Below the pieces are notes generated by a model that was not told the origin of the DNA, made no database searches, and worked only from the letters and a program-made list of their open reading frames with translations. From NCBI GenBank assembly GCA_030761205.1, contig JAULJL010000002.1:42248814-42312813 (forward strand): 64,000 nt of DNA. The letters are read 5' to 3'. This DNA comes from Fremontodendron californicum (taxonomy: Eukaryota; Streptophyta; Magnoliopsida; Malvales; Malvaceae). Made by a program: the position numbers and the translations under genes. Below are positions 11,375 through 24,191 of the stretch, one piece after another. Numbering within the stretch: position 1 is the first letter of the stretch; each line of letters begins with the position of its first letter.

Positions 11375-14300
11375 CTTGGCCAGCAGGTGAGCTCTCAATA
11401 TTGGGCATCATGTTGGGAGGTTCTAGGAGGCCGTTTAGTTGCTCAGTAGCTTTCAAATGTCAACCCAATAAAAGGCTACAATCAATTATCTGTTGAGATT
11501 TCAAGAACATACAGTCGACAGCAATTTGGCTGCAATAGGAGGAAAAACAAAACTGATTGTTAGAAATCAAACAGACACAGAGTTATAGTCATGACATATC
11601 CACATGCTTTCAGGTACACATAATAAGTTTTGGTTTTGGTAAGTAAAAAATGCTAAAAAGCACCAATGAAAGTGCTTAATACCTTAGCAAAGAGGGAGTA
11701 GAGGGGGAACAAGTTTACAGCAAAACAATCTAACTTCTCCTATTATCTAAACATCAATAAATTCCAAAAATATTGCAGAACATTGAGGTTAAGAGTACAG
11801 CCATGAAAACAAAGTTCTTAAATATAAAACATGTGAAAGAAAATTATACTTCCCTTTCCATTTAATCTAAAACATGAGTTCCAGCATTAATTAGTTGTCA
11901 TGGCTATGTGAAATGGTGACCTTGAGTAACCACATGCAGCCACAAGATTTGGCTGCTCACTCCAGCTGCATCCTCACATTGGAACAGGGCACTTCATCTA
12001 TGGGTTTTGCGGAATAATTCCATGTGGAAGCTTATACTCATCAAATGTGCAAAACTAAAGTGTCAAAAAGTGGTTTTATTTAACTATGGAGAGGCCCGCT
12101 GCAAGCTTCTGGTTGCAACTGGGACCATTCTTGTCCATTACTTGCCTTCACAGGATAAGATTACTGGACAAGCCTGATAATTTAGATGCCACAAGCTATA
12201 CTAATTAAGATTGGTTCCAACAGCTAGCTTTAATGTTTTAACTTTTAAATAAAAAAATAGAGAAGGAAACAAATCCAAAATGAAAGTTAAACATTGATTT
12301 GAATTTATTTTGAAATACAGATGACAGTGATACATGCAAGAAGCATCGAATGTGAAAATACATGCAGAACAACTGCCACCTACTGTTTAGCTTTGAACCT
12401 TGCAATTAGGGACAAATTAGCAAATGAGTCTACTTGGATTGGGCTATGGCAGGCACTTAACATCCTTATCTTAAAGATGACACTGATACATGCAAGAAGC
12501 ATCGAATGTGAAAATACATGCAGAACAACTGCCACCTACTGTTTAGCTTTGAACCTTGCAATTAGGGACAAATTAGCAAATGAGTCTACTTGGATTAGGC
12601 TATGGCAGGCACTTAACATCTTATCTTAAAGCTTGTTTTCAATTTATCAATTATGAGAAAAATTATAGTAACAATGGAAAAGTGATATTACAGAGGATGG
12701 AGATGAGGAACATACTGAAAAAGGATTTCAGCAATGATTTGTCCATATGAAACTCATATGACAAATCAAGATCCTTCAATGTAGTATTTTTCATGAATTT
12801 TATCTTTATCTGTACATCTTCCATGAGTTGATCCCTTTTGATCATAATGACGATGAATTCGCAGTTCTGTGCAAAATATATTCTGCATAACCACAAAGCA
12901 CACCTAGAAGCAGAGCACTAATCATAAGCCAGGCGCATTGCCTGTATTTAAGCTACGCCAGATGGATAACAGAAACCTTTCTTCTGCCTGGTAAAGTTAT
13001 CTGGTGGAGCCCAAAATTTTTTGTTATGAGAGTATTTTCATGCTCTTTTACGTGATTGTAGTATTTAGGCAGATCTTGAGTAAAACCTACACAGAAGAAG
13101 AAACTACTTATGCAAGCATCGTCTAGGGGTACAGACCTACAGCAAGAAAATTCGTCATGAAATCCTCTGATATATACACATTAAATATTTCAAAAAGAAA
13201 GGTTAAATTAGTAAATGCACAAATAAACTAAATATGAAGCAAATTACACAATAAAATATGTTTACTGAGCAAATTTAACGAGAAAAAAGAATATGAAGGG
13301 TTGAGTGGGAGGTTTTCTTGGTAGAGAGCAAGAGAGAGAAGAGGGAGTGGAAAGTGTACTCTGCCTCATTTAAAGTCAGTGCAAAACACCAATAATGTTA
13401 TTAAACACAGCTGGGAAAACTTCAACCAACAATTTGAGACAGATCACTTGTTTTGTAAAGAATTTTCTCTAAGAGCCATGTTCTATGTATCATTTCAAAT
13501 GCCTTCTCAAACTCAAGCTGCACCCTCTACTGTCTTTCTATGTCCTTGTAAAATTGCAATAGTAGAGAAACTTCTAATCCAAACCCAAAGGAAACTACCA
13601 ACTCTATCATGCAAAAACCAACATTAGATATAAATCCCAGTGTATGTTGACAGCATTAGCCATTTCTTCCATTGCAGGGCCTAGATTCCAATCAATATGC
13701 CCATCAGGCAATGGAAACATGAGAATTAGCTTTGCAAAGTGCAGCTGTTTGTATGTGACTGTGTGTATTGAAATGTGGCATTATCAAAATCATCTTACAG
13801 TTTTCTTATATATCAGAACTGAGTTGAGTTTTGCTAGTTTAGGAAACAAAAAAAAAAATTGATATCGGATATCCTGGTCCAAGCTCAAGCAATTATATTG
13901 GAACTAAGTTTATAGCTGAGACAGTGTCCAACCCAAGTTTAGTAAAACTCTTTAATGCAGTCATCTCATGATTATAAACATGAACAAACACAAATTACAT
14001 AATATAAATACAAAAGAATAAAAGTGAAAAAAGATAATGGTTTTAACGTTTAAGCTTGTGTCATAAATAGCAGAACCTCATTGAAATCAGGCAACTGCTA
14101 AGGTTTCCTTCCACATCCATGTTTTAATAAACATGCTTGAAATTTGAAAACATAAAAATAACAATGAGTAGATAATATGCATGAAAAACTGTATAGGTTC
14201 AAACCTTGAGTTCAGATCTTTTCAATGTCTTAATCACAAATTTTTCATCATGAGATAGATAGAAGATACTGCCACTTCTTCCTGGAGAAGAAATCTCTGT

Positions 14301-14735
14301 CAGACCATCAACACTACAAATGGACATAATGTACTTTGCTACATCTAGCTTGAACATCTCCCTCATATTCCTTAACGTAGTGCAACAAATATGCACAAAG
14401 TATAAGATCATAATTCCACTCTTTTCGCAGATGGCTATAATCTAAACAATTCAGATTGCTCCTCAAATATATCTTCACCAACAAGATTCAATCATCAAAG
14501 GCATGGTGACAATCTTTTTTCACACGTCTAACAAGAACAATGTGCATAAGATATTAATACCTGAAAACTATAGGACAATAATACTTCCAGTAAAAATCAA
14601 TAGATTTGTGAGGAGGTGTAAAGTGTGAACTGTCACCCCTTCTAGGGAAAAACATAGTAATTCTAGCTCGATCTCCAAAATCAGCAGTTCGAACATCACG
14701 CTTAGGCACTGTTGTTATCTTTGCCGACAGTATAC
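11375..14735 (-). pseudogene. Broken phosphatidylinositol-4-phosphate 5-kinase (PIP5K) gene
   Basis: Five exon-like blocks on the minus strand spell out a PIPK catalytic domain in the right order. (1) 14735-14561: ITTVPKRDVRTADF ... HFTPPHKSIDFYWK. (2) 14370-14205: MREMFKLDVAKYIMSIC ... SSPGRSGSIFYL (glycine-rich loop), FVIKTLKRSELK. (3) 13086-12977: PKYYNHVKEHENTLITKNFG. (4) 12903-12716: FVVMQNIFCTELRIHRHYD, GSTHGRCTDKDK, TTLKDLDLSYEF. (5) 11529-11375: IAVDCMFLKSQQIIDCSLLL (family MDYSLLxG), LLEPPNMMP. All junctions keep AG/GT signals. The reading frame is broken three times: a missing base near 13073, an extra A in the run at 12787-12791, and an extra base at about 11460. Blocks 4 and 5 also do not join in phase. 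I find neither the N-terminal exon nor the C-terminal exon. The short form without MORN repeats resembles Arabidopsis PIP5K10/11. A working kinase would make PtdIns(4,5)P2 at the plasma membrane; this copy cannot, unless the frameshifts are sequencing errors. Confidence 0.86.
12320..12631. repeat. Tandem duplication, two 156-bp units
   Basis: Unit one (from about 12320) is repeated at an offset of 156 bases (from about 12476). The copies differ at only three places I can see: ACAGTG/ACACTG, GGGCTA/AGGCTA and one lost C near the end. The unit is not a PIP5K exon; the pair lies within the intron between the fourth and fifth exon-like blocks of the kinase pseudogene. The 102-codon open frame across it is a by-product of the duplication. 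Confidence 0.9.
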
Positions 14736-14739
14736 CTGT

Positions 14740-17145
14740 GAGCTTCAAATCAAGCATTTTATAACATGTAATAAAGGCAAAGTTAATAAAGTCAAAAGGC
14801 ACATATTAACCAAGTATGTCTCTATGGGAAGCAAATTATGCTTCCACTGCAAAGCAACGAAAAATCCAAATCCAGAATGATCATGTATTTCAAGAAATGG
14901 ATGGGTAGGGGAAACCATTTTGGAATCACATCTTATAGATAGATGTCATTTAGGTAACCTTGGAGAGCACAACAAAATAGAGAAAATTGATTTCAAAAGA
15001 ACAAGAAGAAAAATTGTCTTTCAGATTTCTAAGAAAAGGCAAGAGTTTTCTAAAGAACTTCTCATAACATTGCCAAAAAATACAACTTCAAAGAAAGACA
15101 GACTGAAACAAAGAAATTAAAAGCAAAAGAGCTTAACCAATATTCAATATGGAACTAGAAACTTGCTAGCCGCAATTAAGATCGTCTGCAAGATTGCAAC
15201 AACAGGTCAGGAAAGGAAAAAAGAAAACTCAGAGTGGAAAAAGAACATGCGAAGTTTTTCAAAAACAACTTAAAGAATGTAGTTAAAACTTAAAATCTGA
15301 TATCAGGCTACTGTTGGATGCTGTTAAAACCTGATAAGTAAAAATCATAAGTGTTAAAACTTGTTAAGCAAATAGTAATCGGAAGAAAGAAAAAAAATTG
15401 ACCAAATCTTTACTTTTTTATTCAACCTTGAACTCACTGCCGACAAATCAAGATGTTCTGCAAAAGATAAAAAGAAAGCAAGAGAGAAAAACAGAACCAA
15501 AAAACAGATACAATTATTTAACAAAAATTCATGAGACTTAGTTGGATGTGCGAAAAAAACTGTCAAAATCATAAACAAATCTCACCAAATTTTCCAGTAT
15601 CTTTGTTAAAATTCAACTTACTGTTTTGTATAAGAAAGTTAGAGTTTCTTGGTATAAAGAAAAAAAGAAAAAAAAAAACGAATAAAAAAAGTTGATTCAT
15701 AGGGTTCGAAAAGAAAGCTAATTCCTAAGGTAATGATCTTTAAATTTAACAACGGAATTGAATCAAAAACTTTACATTTCAGAAAAAAAAAGACTGAAAA
15801 TTTCAAGAAAAATAAATTTATCACCAACTTCTTGATTTGGGTCCAACTCTGAACTCTGTCTCCATAATAAAACCCAAACAAAATTTCAAGAATCGGTTAA
15901 TTCTATTTTTTATAAGTAACCAAGAAATTAAGTTTTGAATGAAAAAAAAAATTATGTTTGAAATAAGGATAAAGGAATAGGGAAATCAAAGAGAAAAAAG
16001 CAAATTGTGTTTGAATAAGGAGAAAGGAAGAGGGAAAGCGAAGAAAAAAAAAAAAGAGGAGCCAAGGCTGAAGACGGAAGAGGAAATATGACCGTTACAA
16101 GGTCGAGGACCAGGATATCTTTATAATATACTGAATGTGTTTTAAGTCGGTTGGGCTTTATTTGGTTTTGAAATATCGTTGGGCTTTATTTTTCTAATAG
16201 TTTTTGAAATATTATTGGGTTTTATTTATCTAACAGACAGTTTGGCCCAAAAAAAATCTTGATCCATTAGTTTATAGGCTTTCTTTCTTTTGAGGAGTTT
16301 TTATTAATAATTAATGTTTTTATTTGGATTAATAATTAGTGTTGTGAAAAAAAATTAAAAAAAAAAGTTAACCCTCTAAATTTATTTAATTTCTGTTATT
16401 TTCATTTATTTTTTTAAAGAATAAACAAATAAAATCCATTCCATTATTTTCAACGAACTTAGTGTCTTAAGTTCAAATTACATTTTTAAAATTAGATGCA
16501 TCTATTTCAAAAATACAAAAACCCTTAAAACCAAATTATATTTCAATAAAAAAAAACTTTTAAAAGTTGGTAAATTAGGCCTTTGATTTTATCTTGTGAA
16601 TATGAGTAATTTTTATTTATTTTTATGAAGGATGGGGTGCTTATAATATTACTCTGACAAGTTAATATTTGGATTGGAGGTAAAAATGTGAAGTAATAAA
16701 GAAACAAATAATTATTACTATTAGAAAAAAGGAGTTATTATAAAAAAAAAATGGAGCTATAGCCTATAGTTAGGAGGAAGAAATGTGAGAAAATCTTCAC
16801 CTTATATTCAAAGATTCAAGCCAAGGAGTAATTTTATACATGTATAATTTGATCTTGTTATAGTTTTGATTTGAATGTCCAAGCAATTGGCTTAGCTTTA
16901 TATAGAATTAAGCAGCAAGTTTTCCTTAGTAGCTACAGCCTCTCTTTTCTTTTCTGCAAATTCTCTTAACAATCAAAATAGCTGATCAAGACCAAGATTG
17001 AAAAATTACCAAGAAAAGTTCCAAGTTTAATCCCATCAGCAGAGCTAGTTCTGATTTTCTAAATACTAATCACAACCAAGCACACTTCTAGCTACATAAA
17101 TCATACAAATTTTATGAAAAACCTCCATTAATTCAAGGTTTCAGT
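14740..17145. other. Upstream flank of the PIP5K pseudogene; no gene seen
   Basis: On the minus strand, 16140-16010 looks like an old promoter and leader: TATATTATAAAG followed by a CT-rich stretch (CTTCGCTTTCCCTCTTCC). Between there and 14735 I cannot find the N-terminal PIP5K exon. From 16140 to 17145 the sequence is AT-rich, with three direct copies of a GTTGGGCTTTATTT-like phrase at 16147-16225. Confidence 0.4.
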
Positions 17146-17679
17146 CTAGTTCTTTTTATCAGATTTATGTTGTTTCTGATCCTTCAAGTCCTTCACATAA
17201 GGCTTAACTTCTTCTTTGTACTTGGGATTGCTGTGGTATATTATAAGGCTATGTCTGCTGTCGAAATCCTTGACAAAGTGCTTCATTTTCTTCTCAGAAT
17301 CCAAAGCTGAAGCTGCAGAATCTTGATGTAAAAGGCCTTTGATTGCTTCTGGCATGGGTTGATCCTTCATTACACTTTTCCAATAGTCCCCTGGTTCCTT
17401 TCTTGCATGGTTGAGGTTGACAAACTATTCAAGAAAAGATCAAAGTGTATAACACTAAATGAAAACTAAGATTAAGGATTATTAAGAACTTCATATAGAA
17501 ACATAATATAATAAACTGTCATGAATTTAACTGAGATATTTCTTGAAATTTTGATTGAATATAACTATTCGGAAACTGGTTTTCACTTAGATCAGTTGCT
17601 GCACTAAGATTACATGTGAAATAATAATGCTTACCAGGAGAAGAAAGCAGAAAATGAAGAAAGCAAAGAAAGTCTTCAT
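17146..17679 (-). CDS. Organ-specific protein (DUF2775, S2/P4-like), two exons, complete
   Basis: Exon 1 is 17679-17635 (ATG at 17679-17677; MKTFFAFFIFCFLLL) and exon 2 is 17424-17146, joined in phase across a 210-base GT-AG intron. The 107-residue product opens with a signal peptide ending near the residues NLNHAR. The mature part starts EPGDYWKSVMKDQPMPEAIK, the hallmark of the organ-specific S2/P4 family, followed by HFVKDFDSRHSLIIYHSN, the second family motif. The tail is rich in lysine and aspartate (KDLKDQKQHKSDKKN). Members are small secreted proteins expressed in particular organs; their biochemical role is unknown. Many relatives carry several repeats of the KDF motif; this one has a single copy, so it is a short member. 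Start choice is clear because the signal peptide begins there. Confidence 0.88.
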
Positions 17680-19029
17680 GTTATTGGTAGCCTGTTGAAG
17701 CCTGTTGAAACACCAGTTAGATTTTGGTCGTTTATATTGTAGGCTGCTAAAGACTGACTAACCATTTATAGGCCATTTGCAAAGGACAATAAAGTGATTG
17801 TTTTATGAAGAAACAATTAAACAAATAGTATGCTTAAGCTTAACTTAGTTAAGCTCTGCATAATATAATATTATCAATTTTGCTATGATCTTATAGTCGG
17901 TCGGTGCTCGACCTTCCTTGATAAGGGCCATTTAGATACTATTATACTAAGGAGCCTCAAGTTTCAGAGTCCAAGTTTTTGAGGAGTTCACCAACTTTTT
18001 CAGGACATGACAAAAAACCATGACATTGAATCAGCTTTGACCTCATGTGATAAGGAGATTATTCAATGGTTTTCCAATTTCTGTCACTTTTGGTGGTAGA
18101 CAATATTCCCACACGTTTTAGTGGCAGCATAGTTGAAATGTTTTAAACAATATCATGGGAGATTTGTTTATAGAATGCTTAAAATTTTGGATAAATATTA
18201 AAAAAAACCCTAAACTATTTCACTTTTCATACCTAAACTTCTAGGTATTGATTAAAGATTAAGGGGTTAATTGGGTATAAATTTGAATGTAATAAAAGTA
18301 TAGGGCCTTATCTAAAAAAATTAGTAAAAGTTCAAGGTTTTATTTATTTATTTATTATATTTTAGCCTAAAATTTTTTATGGTGGGAGAACTGATAAAAC
18401 TACAGCAATAACAGACTTTTGAGCTATTTTATTATGTACTATAACTTTTTGGAGGTGTGAAACACAGGCAACCTGATGAGATTCAAATCTCTATCTTTTC
18501 TCCAATCTTATCATCAGTTTGTAGTAAATCTCCTCTCCATTACCAAAAGGAAGAAGAAAAAAAAAAACTAATCCTAGAATTGGGGTCTCATTTGTCACCA
18601 ATTGTACTTATGTTTTTCAAGCCTGTTGATCTACTTACAAAGTACTGAATATATTGCTCACTTTATGGCAATAGATTGAATTTAGAAATGGTTTTCTTGG
18701 TGGAACATTGTCCTTTCATGCTTCAATCACTTCTTTTCTGGTGCTGCCATTTAGAGAGTGATGATGTACCAAACACTAATTTAGGGAAGTTATTAAGGAG
18801 CAGGAAATCTTTTTTAGTGTTTGGTTGACTTAATAAAATGGCCTTGGCTTAAATAAATTAATCATTTCTTCAACATCTTATGGCTAATGCTTGGCAAACA
18901 AAGGGAACTGAACAGTTGATGACAGTAGCTAGCAACAGCTTAAGTCATTTTCGTCATTATGAGCTGTTTGATGTGAGAAATATATAGTAGAGAGAACTGA
19001 ACAGCATATATGGAGTCTGCAGAAAACAA

Positions 19030-19227
19030 CTATGTTGCTTCGACTCTTCATTTTTCTTAAAGTATTTTTGTCCGATACTCGTGTCCGATGCATATCCGGA
19101 CATAGGTATGGGGATATGATCCTCCAAGGACCCTCCAAATACATAGAAATTTTGAAAAAAAATTGAACATACTCGTGCCGGACACATACCCATGTCCGAT
19201 ACTCACACCCGAATCCGAGTAACATAA
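19030..19227 (+). mobile_element. CTATGTT-family hAT-type MITE, copy A (198 bp)
   Basis: Left terminus CTATGTTGCTTCGACTC, right terminus CCGAATCCGAGTAACATAA. Flanking 8-bp repeats GAAAACAA (19022-19029) and GAGAACAA (19228-19235) differ at one base. The interior shows the family signature of paired inverted tracts around TCCGGACATAGGTATGGGGATATGATCCTCC and is non-coding on both strands. Confidence 0.82.
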
Positions 19228-20484
19228 GAGAACAAAGTCAGGATCATTTAGTCTTGAGCTGACTCTCAAAGGAAGATACTTAGCTGAAAAAGATTAAACA
19301 AAGGAAAAAGAACAACAACAAAAACATGAAGATTAATTAACACAATAATTCCAGTGCAATAATCTTCAAAAAAGATTTTAAAAACAAGGTTTGGGGAGAG
19401 GGAGAAGAAAATCATTTTGGGTTGATGCAATGCAGAGTCATTGCTTACATGCCAAGAAAAGTTTTAAGCTTAAAAATTTTCTGTTGAAAGTTGACCTCTC
19501 ATTATAAAGAAATGTTTGATAACAACCTTAATTAATTCCTAATAAAATTGAGAAAAACTACATTTATTCATTAATACCAATCAACATGTCAAACCTAGCC
19601 TACCAGTATATTTTAACACTATTATCCTAATATATTCATTAGTTTGATAAGATGTAATATGAAAATGTTGAAATTCAAAGATTTTTGTGTTATTATTTTA
19701 ATCTTGAAGATGGGTCTCTATATTTTCATATACTTTTGCATGATCCGAGACAAAACAACAAAGTTAAGTACAGTAGTAAGTGGCTGAGACTGTGAAGAAA
19801 GATTGAAAATGGGAAATTTTTTGAAAGAGGTTAGATAGACTCTGAGAACTCTAGCCTCTAGTTTGGCTCTTTCCAGGCCTAAAGTCAACTTGATACACAA
19901 TTGTCCATTTTGTGCTTATCAAAGAGAAATTGTCTACTTGTTACTTTTTTGTTTCCATTTGGTTCATGCACAGCATCTTTCACTTTCTCATATAGTTTTG
20001 GTCTAATCTTTACATTTTTAATATGGTTCTTATGCTGTGATCATGATCACTGCCTTGGCCTGATGTGCCAAAGTCAACTTCATTTTCATATAAAAAATAT
20101 GTAAGCCTAGTTTTAGCTTTTGAATTTCATCTTTTCTTTCTTTTCATTTTGCATAATTGATGGAAAATAACCCATTTTAATTTGGTGCCTAAACTTTGGA
20201 CCTGATACCTTGATCATCTTAATGGAAGGAAATACAGCAAGTTATAGAACTATTTTGCAAGAAGTTCTTAACAGTTATAGCTTACTCTTGATGAAAATAC
20301 TATAGAATTATTGTCTTAATCCTTTCTTCTTTCGGTTGCTTCACTTTCAAGGAAAGAATTAACTAAAGCAGAAGGTTTAAAAGCACTGTGACCTTTAATG
20401 AAGAAGAGGAGTTCATGACCCCTCCTGTTTTCATAAATTTAAAATTTTCACTTAATTAATAAGTCAAAGATCTATTAGTTAGCT

Positions 20485-20619
20485 TTATGTTGCTCCGATT
20501 CTTCATTTTGCTTGAAGTACCCCGTGATCGACACATATCCGGACATGGGTATGATCCCCCAAGGACCTTCCAAACACATACCCATGTCCGACACTCACAC
20601 CCGAGTCCGAGTAACATAG
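20485..20619 (+). mobile_element. CTATGTT-family MITE, copy B (135 bp, internally deleted)
   Basis: It begins TTATGTTGCTCCGATTC (first base of the terminus changed) and ends CCCGAGTCCGAGTAACATAG. The centre lacks the AAATTGAACATAC segment present in other copies. I see no convincing 8-bp duplication, so one flank may have been rearranged. Confidence 0.75.
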
Positions 20620-21243
20620 CTATCAAGCAATTGATTTAGTTCCTTGAAAGCATGCCGATGGCCTGGTTCGCGGTGTGATAAGATGGCTTTCCATTAGAGT
20701 CCTGATGAAAGGTCAATCATTCACATTGTCGATCTCCAGGTTATGTTGATCATGATATATTGTGCAATGTGCAAAAACTGTGTGTAGTATAAGATTCAAC
20801 GAATAGTTGCAAGATTTTAGGTGCCTGGTGGAGGTAGGAAGCATTTTGTAATGTAATCTCTTCTGAATAGATATATTTAACCTTTGTTGACAATTTAGTG
20901 AAAAAGATTTCTGGAAGTTGCTATATTCTTCTGTAGAGTCACGAGACAGAAAACACCAATGAAAACAAAACAAAGAAGAAAGAGTAAGTTATTAGTTCAT
21001 CATAAACAAGTGGACCTTGCAGGGACCTAGCTGTATAAAGAAAGGCAACAACTTTCCCATGTGCAAAGGAGTAGGAACAAATGCAAAGAGAGTAGAAACT
21101 TATGAAATTGCTAAAATTAGTTAGGCATTAGCTGATTTATGTTCATGGAGGATTATTGTATTGTCAAAGATGAAAGAAAAATTTATCTCCTCCATAAGAA
21201 TTTCAATGGATCAGCACTCTCTTTCAAAAGCAATAGTCTGCAA

Positions 21244-21406
21244 CTATGTTGCTCCGATTCTTCATTTTTTTGAAGTAACGGACCGACACATATCTGGACA
21301 TGGGGTATGGAGATATGATCCTCCAAAGACCCTCCAAATACATGAAAATCTTAGAAAAAATTGAACATACCCGTGTCGGATACATACCTGAATCCGAGTA
21401 ACATAG
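21244..21406 (+). mobile_element. CTATGTT-family MITE, copy F (163 bp)
   Basis: Termini CTATGTTGCTCCGATTC and CTGAATCCGAGTAACATAG, flanked by GTCTGCAA (21236-21243) and ATCTGCAA (21407-21414), seven of eight identical. Interior as in the other copies, slightly shortened before the right terminus. Confidence 0.82.
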
Positions 21407-22236
21407 ATCTGCAAGATTGTTTGAAGAAAGATTGATTGCAGGCTCTCCCCTGCTGGCTTGCTAGTTGGATATTTCATGATAGCTGACATATGCCACCTTT
21501 GAAACACAAAGTCATATTACCTGCTTTTGATGTTACTTTAATCATTTCAATGAAGATATCAACAAGATTTTCAGTGCTATATGATACTACAATCTCGTTG
21601 AAACATGCATATATTCATTGAGTACTTGACAGGGTACTTTCTGCGCTAAGACACCAGGGTCATAGTCAACTCTTCTGCAGAATTTCCATCCCACTACCAC
21701 CCACAAACCTCATCTTTTCTGTTTTTTTTTTTTTTGGGTTCTTTGAACTTGTTCATTTACTATTACCTGTGATTCTTGCCAAGATGACATGAATCAAGGA
21801 ACATAATTGAGTTTAGTGTAACTTAGTTAATTTAGACTATGATAGATTTTCTCCATATACAAACAGCCCCTAGTTTTAGGTTTAGTTTTACTTGGTGAAA
21901 GGAAGTGATTTTTGAAGGCATAGTTTATTTGGTGTAGACATAGAGCCAATAAGCCAAACAAAGCTGAATTACATAATAATTTGACCAAAACCTGAATAAG
22001 ACCTCACCTGTCCATTGAAACAGGTTCTAGTCTATCAGCCAGAACAGTTGCCATACAGTATATTAATTTCTCAAACTTGAAATCTATGATGCTATCTAGG
22101 GGACATATTTTATTGGTTACTAGTACATTATTTCACAATATATAATTTATTGCATTAAAATGCTATCTCTGCTTAGCCAAAGTCTCCAATTATTTCAGAA
22201 ATAGAAGAAAAAAGAAAGTAGAGTTCCAAAGCAGAG

Positions 22237-23205
22237 ATGGGTTCTGATTTTGTTTCTTGGTGCCTTTTCCTTTCTGTTCTTCTTGCATTGATGGTAAGAA
22301 TCAACATAAGCTTGCTTGATTTCTACTGCAAATTCCCACTTTCTCTTTTAGTTTCAGCATTAAATTTTGCTTTGAAACTTGTTCTTTTATCAATTTTTTA
22401 ATTACAGTGTGCACAAGCCAGTAATGCCCGGAAGATAACTCGCAGACAACATATGGAAGAAGGTTCGATCAGCACAAATTATCTGCAGCAACATTCCAGT
22501 ACCATGGATGGCGAGCCTATGGATCCTTCACTAAATATTTTCTTCAAGATCGATGACCTTAAAGATGGCAAAACAATGCCCATCTACCTCCCCAGCAAAG
22601 ATCTTTCTGTCTCTCCTCGTCTACTATCCAGAGAAGAAGCCAATTCTATTCCTTTCTCATTAACAAAACTCCCACAGATTCTTGATTTCTTCTCATTCTC
22701 TAAAGACTCTCGCCAAGCCAAAGCCATGGAATATACACTTAGACAATGTGAACTTGAACCCCCCAAAGGTGAGATAAGGTTTTGTGCCACTTCCTTGGAA
22801 TCAATGCTTGACTTTGCTGGTTCTGTATTGGGCTTGGATGGCCATCTTCAAGTTTTAACCACTACTTTTCTCAAAAAGCCAACTGTTTTTCTACAAAACT
22901 ATACCATTTTGGGCAAGCCTAAACAGATCCCTTGTTCCAGAATTATTGCATGTCATAATTTGCCATATCCTTATGCAGTATTTTACTGCCACAGCCAAAA
23001 GAGTGAAACCAGGCTATTTCAGGTTTCACTAGGTGCTGCTGAGAATGGAGATAAAGTGCAAGCTTCAGCTGCTTGTCACATGGATACCTCTCAATGGGAC
23101 CCTGATCATGTATCTTTTCGTTTGCTCAAAATCATGCCTAGATCGTCCCCAGTGTGCCATTTCTTCCCTCCTGATAATCTAGTATGGGTTCCTTTGCTTG
23201 CTTGA
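22237..23205 (+). CDS. BURP-domain protein, two exons, complete
   Basis: Exon 1 22237-22293 (MGSDFVSWCLFLSVLLALM, signal peptide) joins exon 2 22408-23205 across a GT-AG intron; the product has 284 residues. After a short variable segment the BURP domain runs from about residue 62 (NIFFKIDDLKDGKTMPIYLP, matching the FFxxxxLxxGxxM start) to the C-terminus. All four cysteine-histidine pairs of the signature are present with spacing CH-X10-CH-X27-CH-X25-CH: CHNLPYPYAVFYCH, then ACHMD, then VCHFFPPDNLVWVP. There are no long repeats between signal peptide and domain, so it resembles the short USP/BNM2-like or USPL1-like group more than RD22 or the polygalacturonase beta subunits. BURP proteins are secreted or in the cell wall or protein storage vacuoles; some are linked to seed development and stress and a subgroup are peptide cyclases. 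The exact role here cannot be told. Confidence 0.95.
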
Positions 23206-24191
23206 ATGTAAAGGCCTGGTTATGAATATTGCTTGTACGCAGCAAAATGAATTTAATATCTGATATGAATGTTGTTTTGTGTGTTCTTTCTTTTTTATTC
23301 AATCCCTCTTTGGAAGGCATAGGATTTTACATTAATTGTTACAGTAATACACTAACTTTGCTTTAGAACATAAATCAAAGGTTCTATGTAGAGTTATTAC
23401 AACCTCTGCATACTAGAGACATGAACTAACCCATTCCTGAGGTATTTTGACAAACAACTTGATTCAATCATCAAAAAATTAAGACATTAGACCTGTAAGT
23501 ATAACCTCATTAGTTTACAGCCGAAAATAAGACAAAAGGCCCGATAGGCAGTGAATCAGCCTCTGGCCCTCTACCAGGTGATGATTCAAAGTGAGCCCAA
23601 TCAAACCATTAAAACAAAAAGTGAGATAAGTTTTTAATAATTTGAATAATTTGGTTCGATCTGAATTATTATTTAAATAATAAAAAAATATTATTTATTT
23701 TAATTTAATTATGAATATATATAAATTTTAATATATTTTAAACAGTAAAATAAAGTTTCGAATTGAATTGAGCAAATAAAGTTTTTTATTTGAACTGGAC
23801 TCGACCCATAGACTAAAATTTTGTTACTAAAACTTTGTAGCATTAGAGCTTTAGAAGTATACAATTGGTGTGGGTTACATTTTGTTTTTACATATAAATA
23901 TCAGTCCAAATTTTGATACCCAGCTGGCCTGATCCTAAATACTATTACAAACTAATAAGTAGAAATGAATATTCAGCCCAGTTGAAGAAGCCCAAATATA
24001 AAAGGAGTTGGTCTAATAAGCAAAACGGCAAGTTGACCCATGGAAGGTTCTTTTTTGTTGGTGAAGGCCCATTACTACTAATAAGATATAAAGACTTCTA
24101 GTTGCAGATCTAAGACAAGCTACTAGACAACCTTAATTAAGCACAACAAAACAGATGAACAGAAGGAAAGAACATACGTTGATCTTCCGAA
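23206..24191. other. Intergenic, BURP to TBL; no gene seen
   Basis: The first part is the BURP 3' region. The rest is AT-rich with phrases such as GAACTGGACTCGACCC that resemble ends of decayed transposons, but I cannot delimit an element. The 62-codon frame at 23913 has no family likeness; it runs over the promoter region of the TBL gene. Confidence 0.45.

Larger units (their letters stand above)
17680..22236. other. Intergenic region with MITEs; no gene seen
   Basis: Apart from the three CTATGTT-family MITEs I find no coding sequence or RNA gene between the organ-specific protein and the BURP gene. The stretch is AT-rich; its open frames are short and lack family motifs. Confidence 0.5.

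Noticed and set aside
12321..12629. 102-codon plus frame with an internal repeat
   Set aside because: The repeat is the 156-bp DNA duplication, which happens to be a multiple of three; no homologue is recognised.
13430..13620. Possible LINE reverse-transcriptase relic on the minus strand (FEKAFEMIHRTWLLEKI)
   Set aside because: One short motif resembling the DFEKAFD region, with stops close on both sides; too little to annotate. A translated search against LINE proteins would settle it.
18929..19269. Three overlapping minus frames
   Set aside because: They run over MITE copy A; the similar frame at 21262-21507 over copy F confirms that they are repeat-derived.
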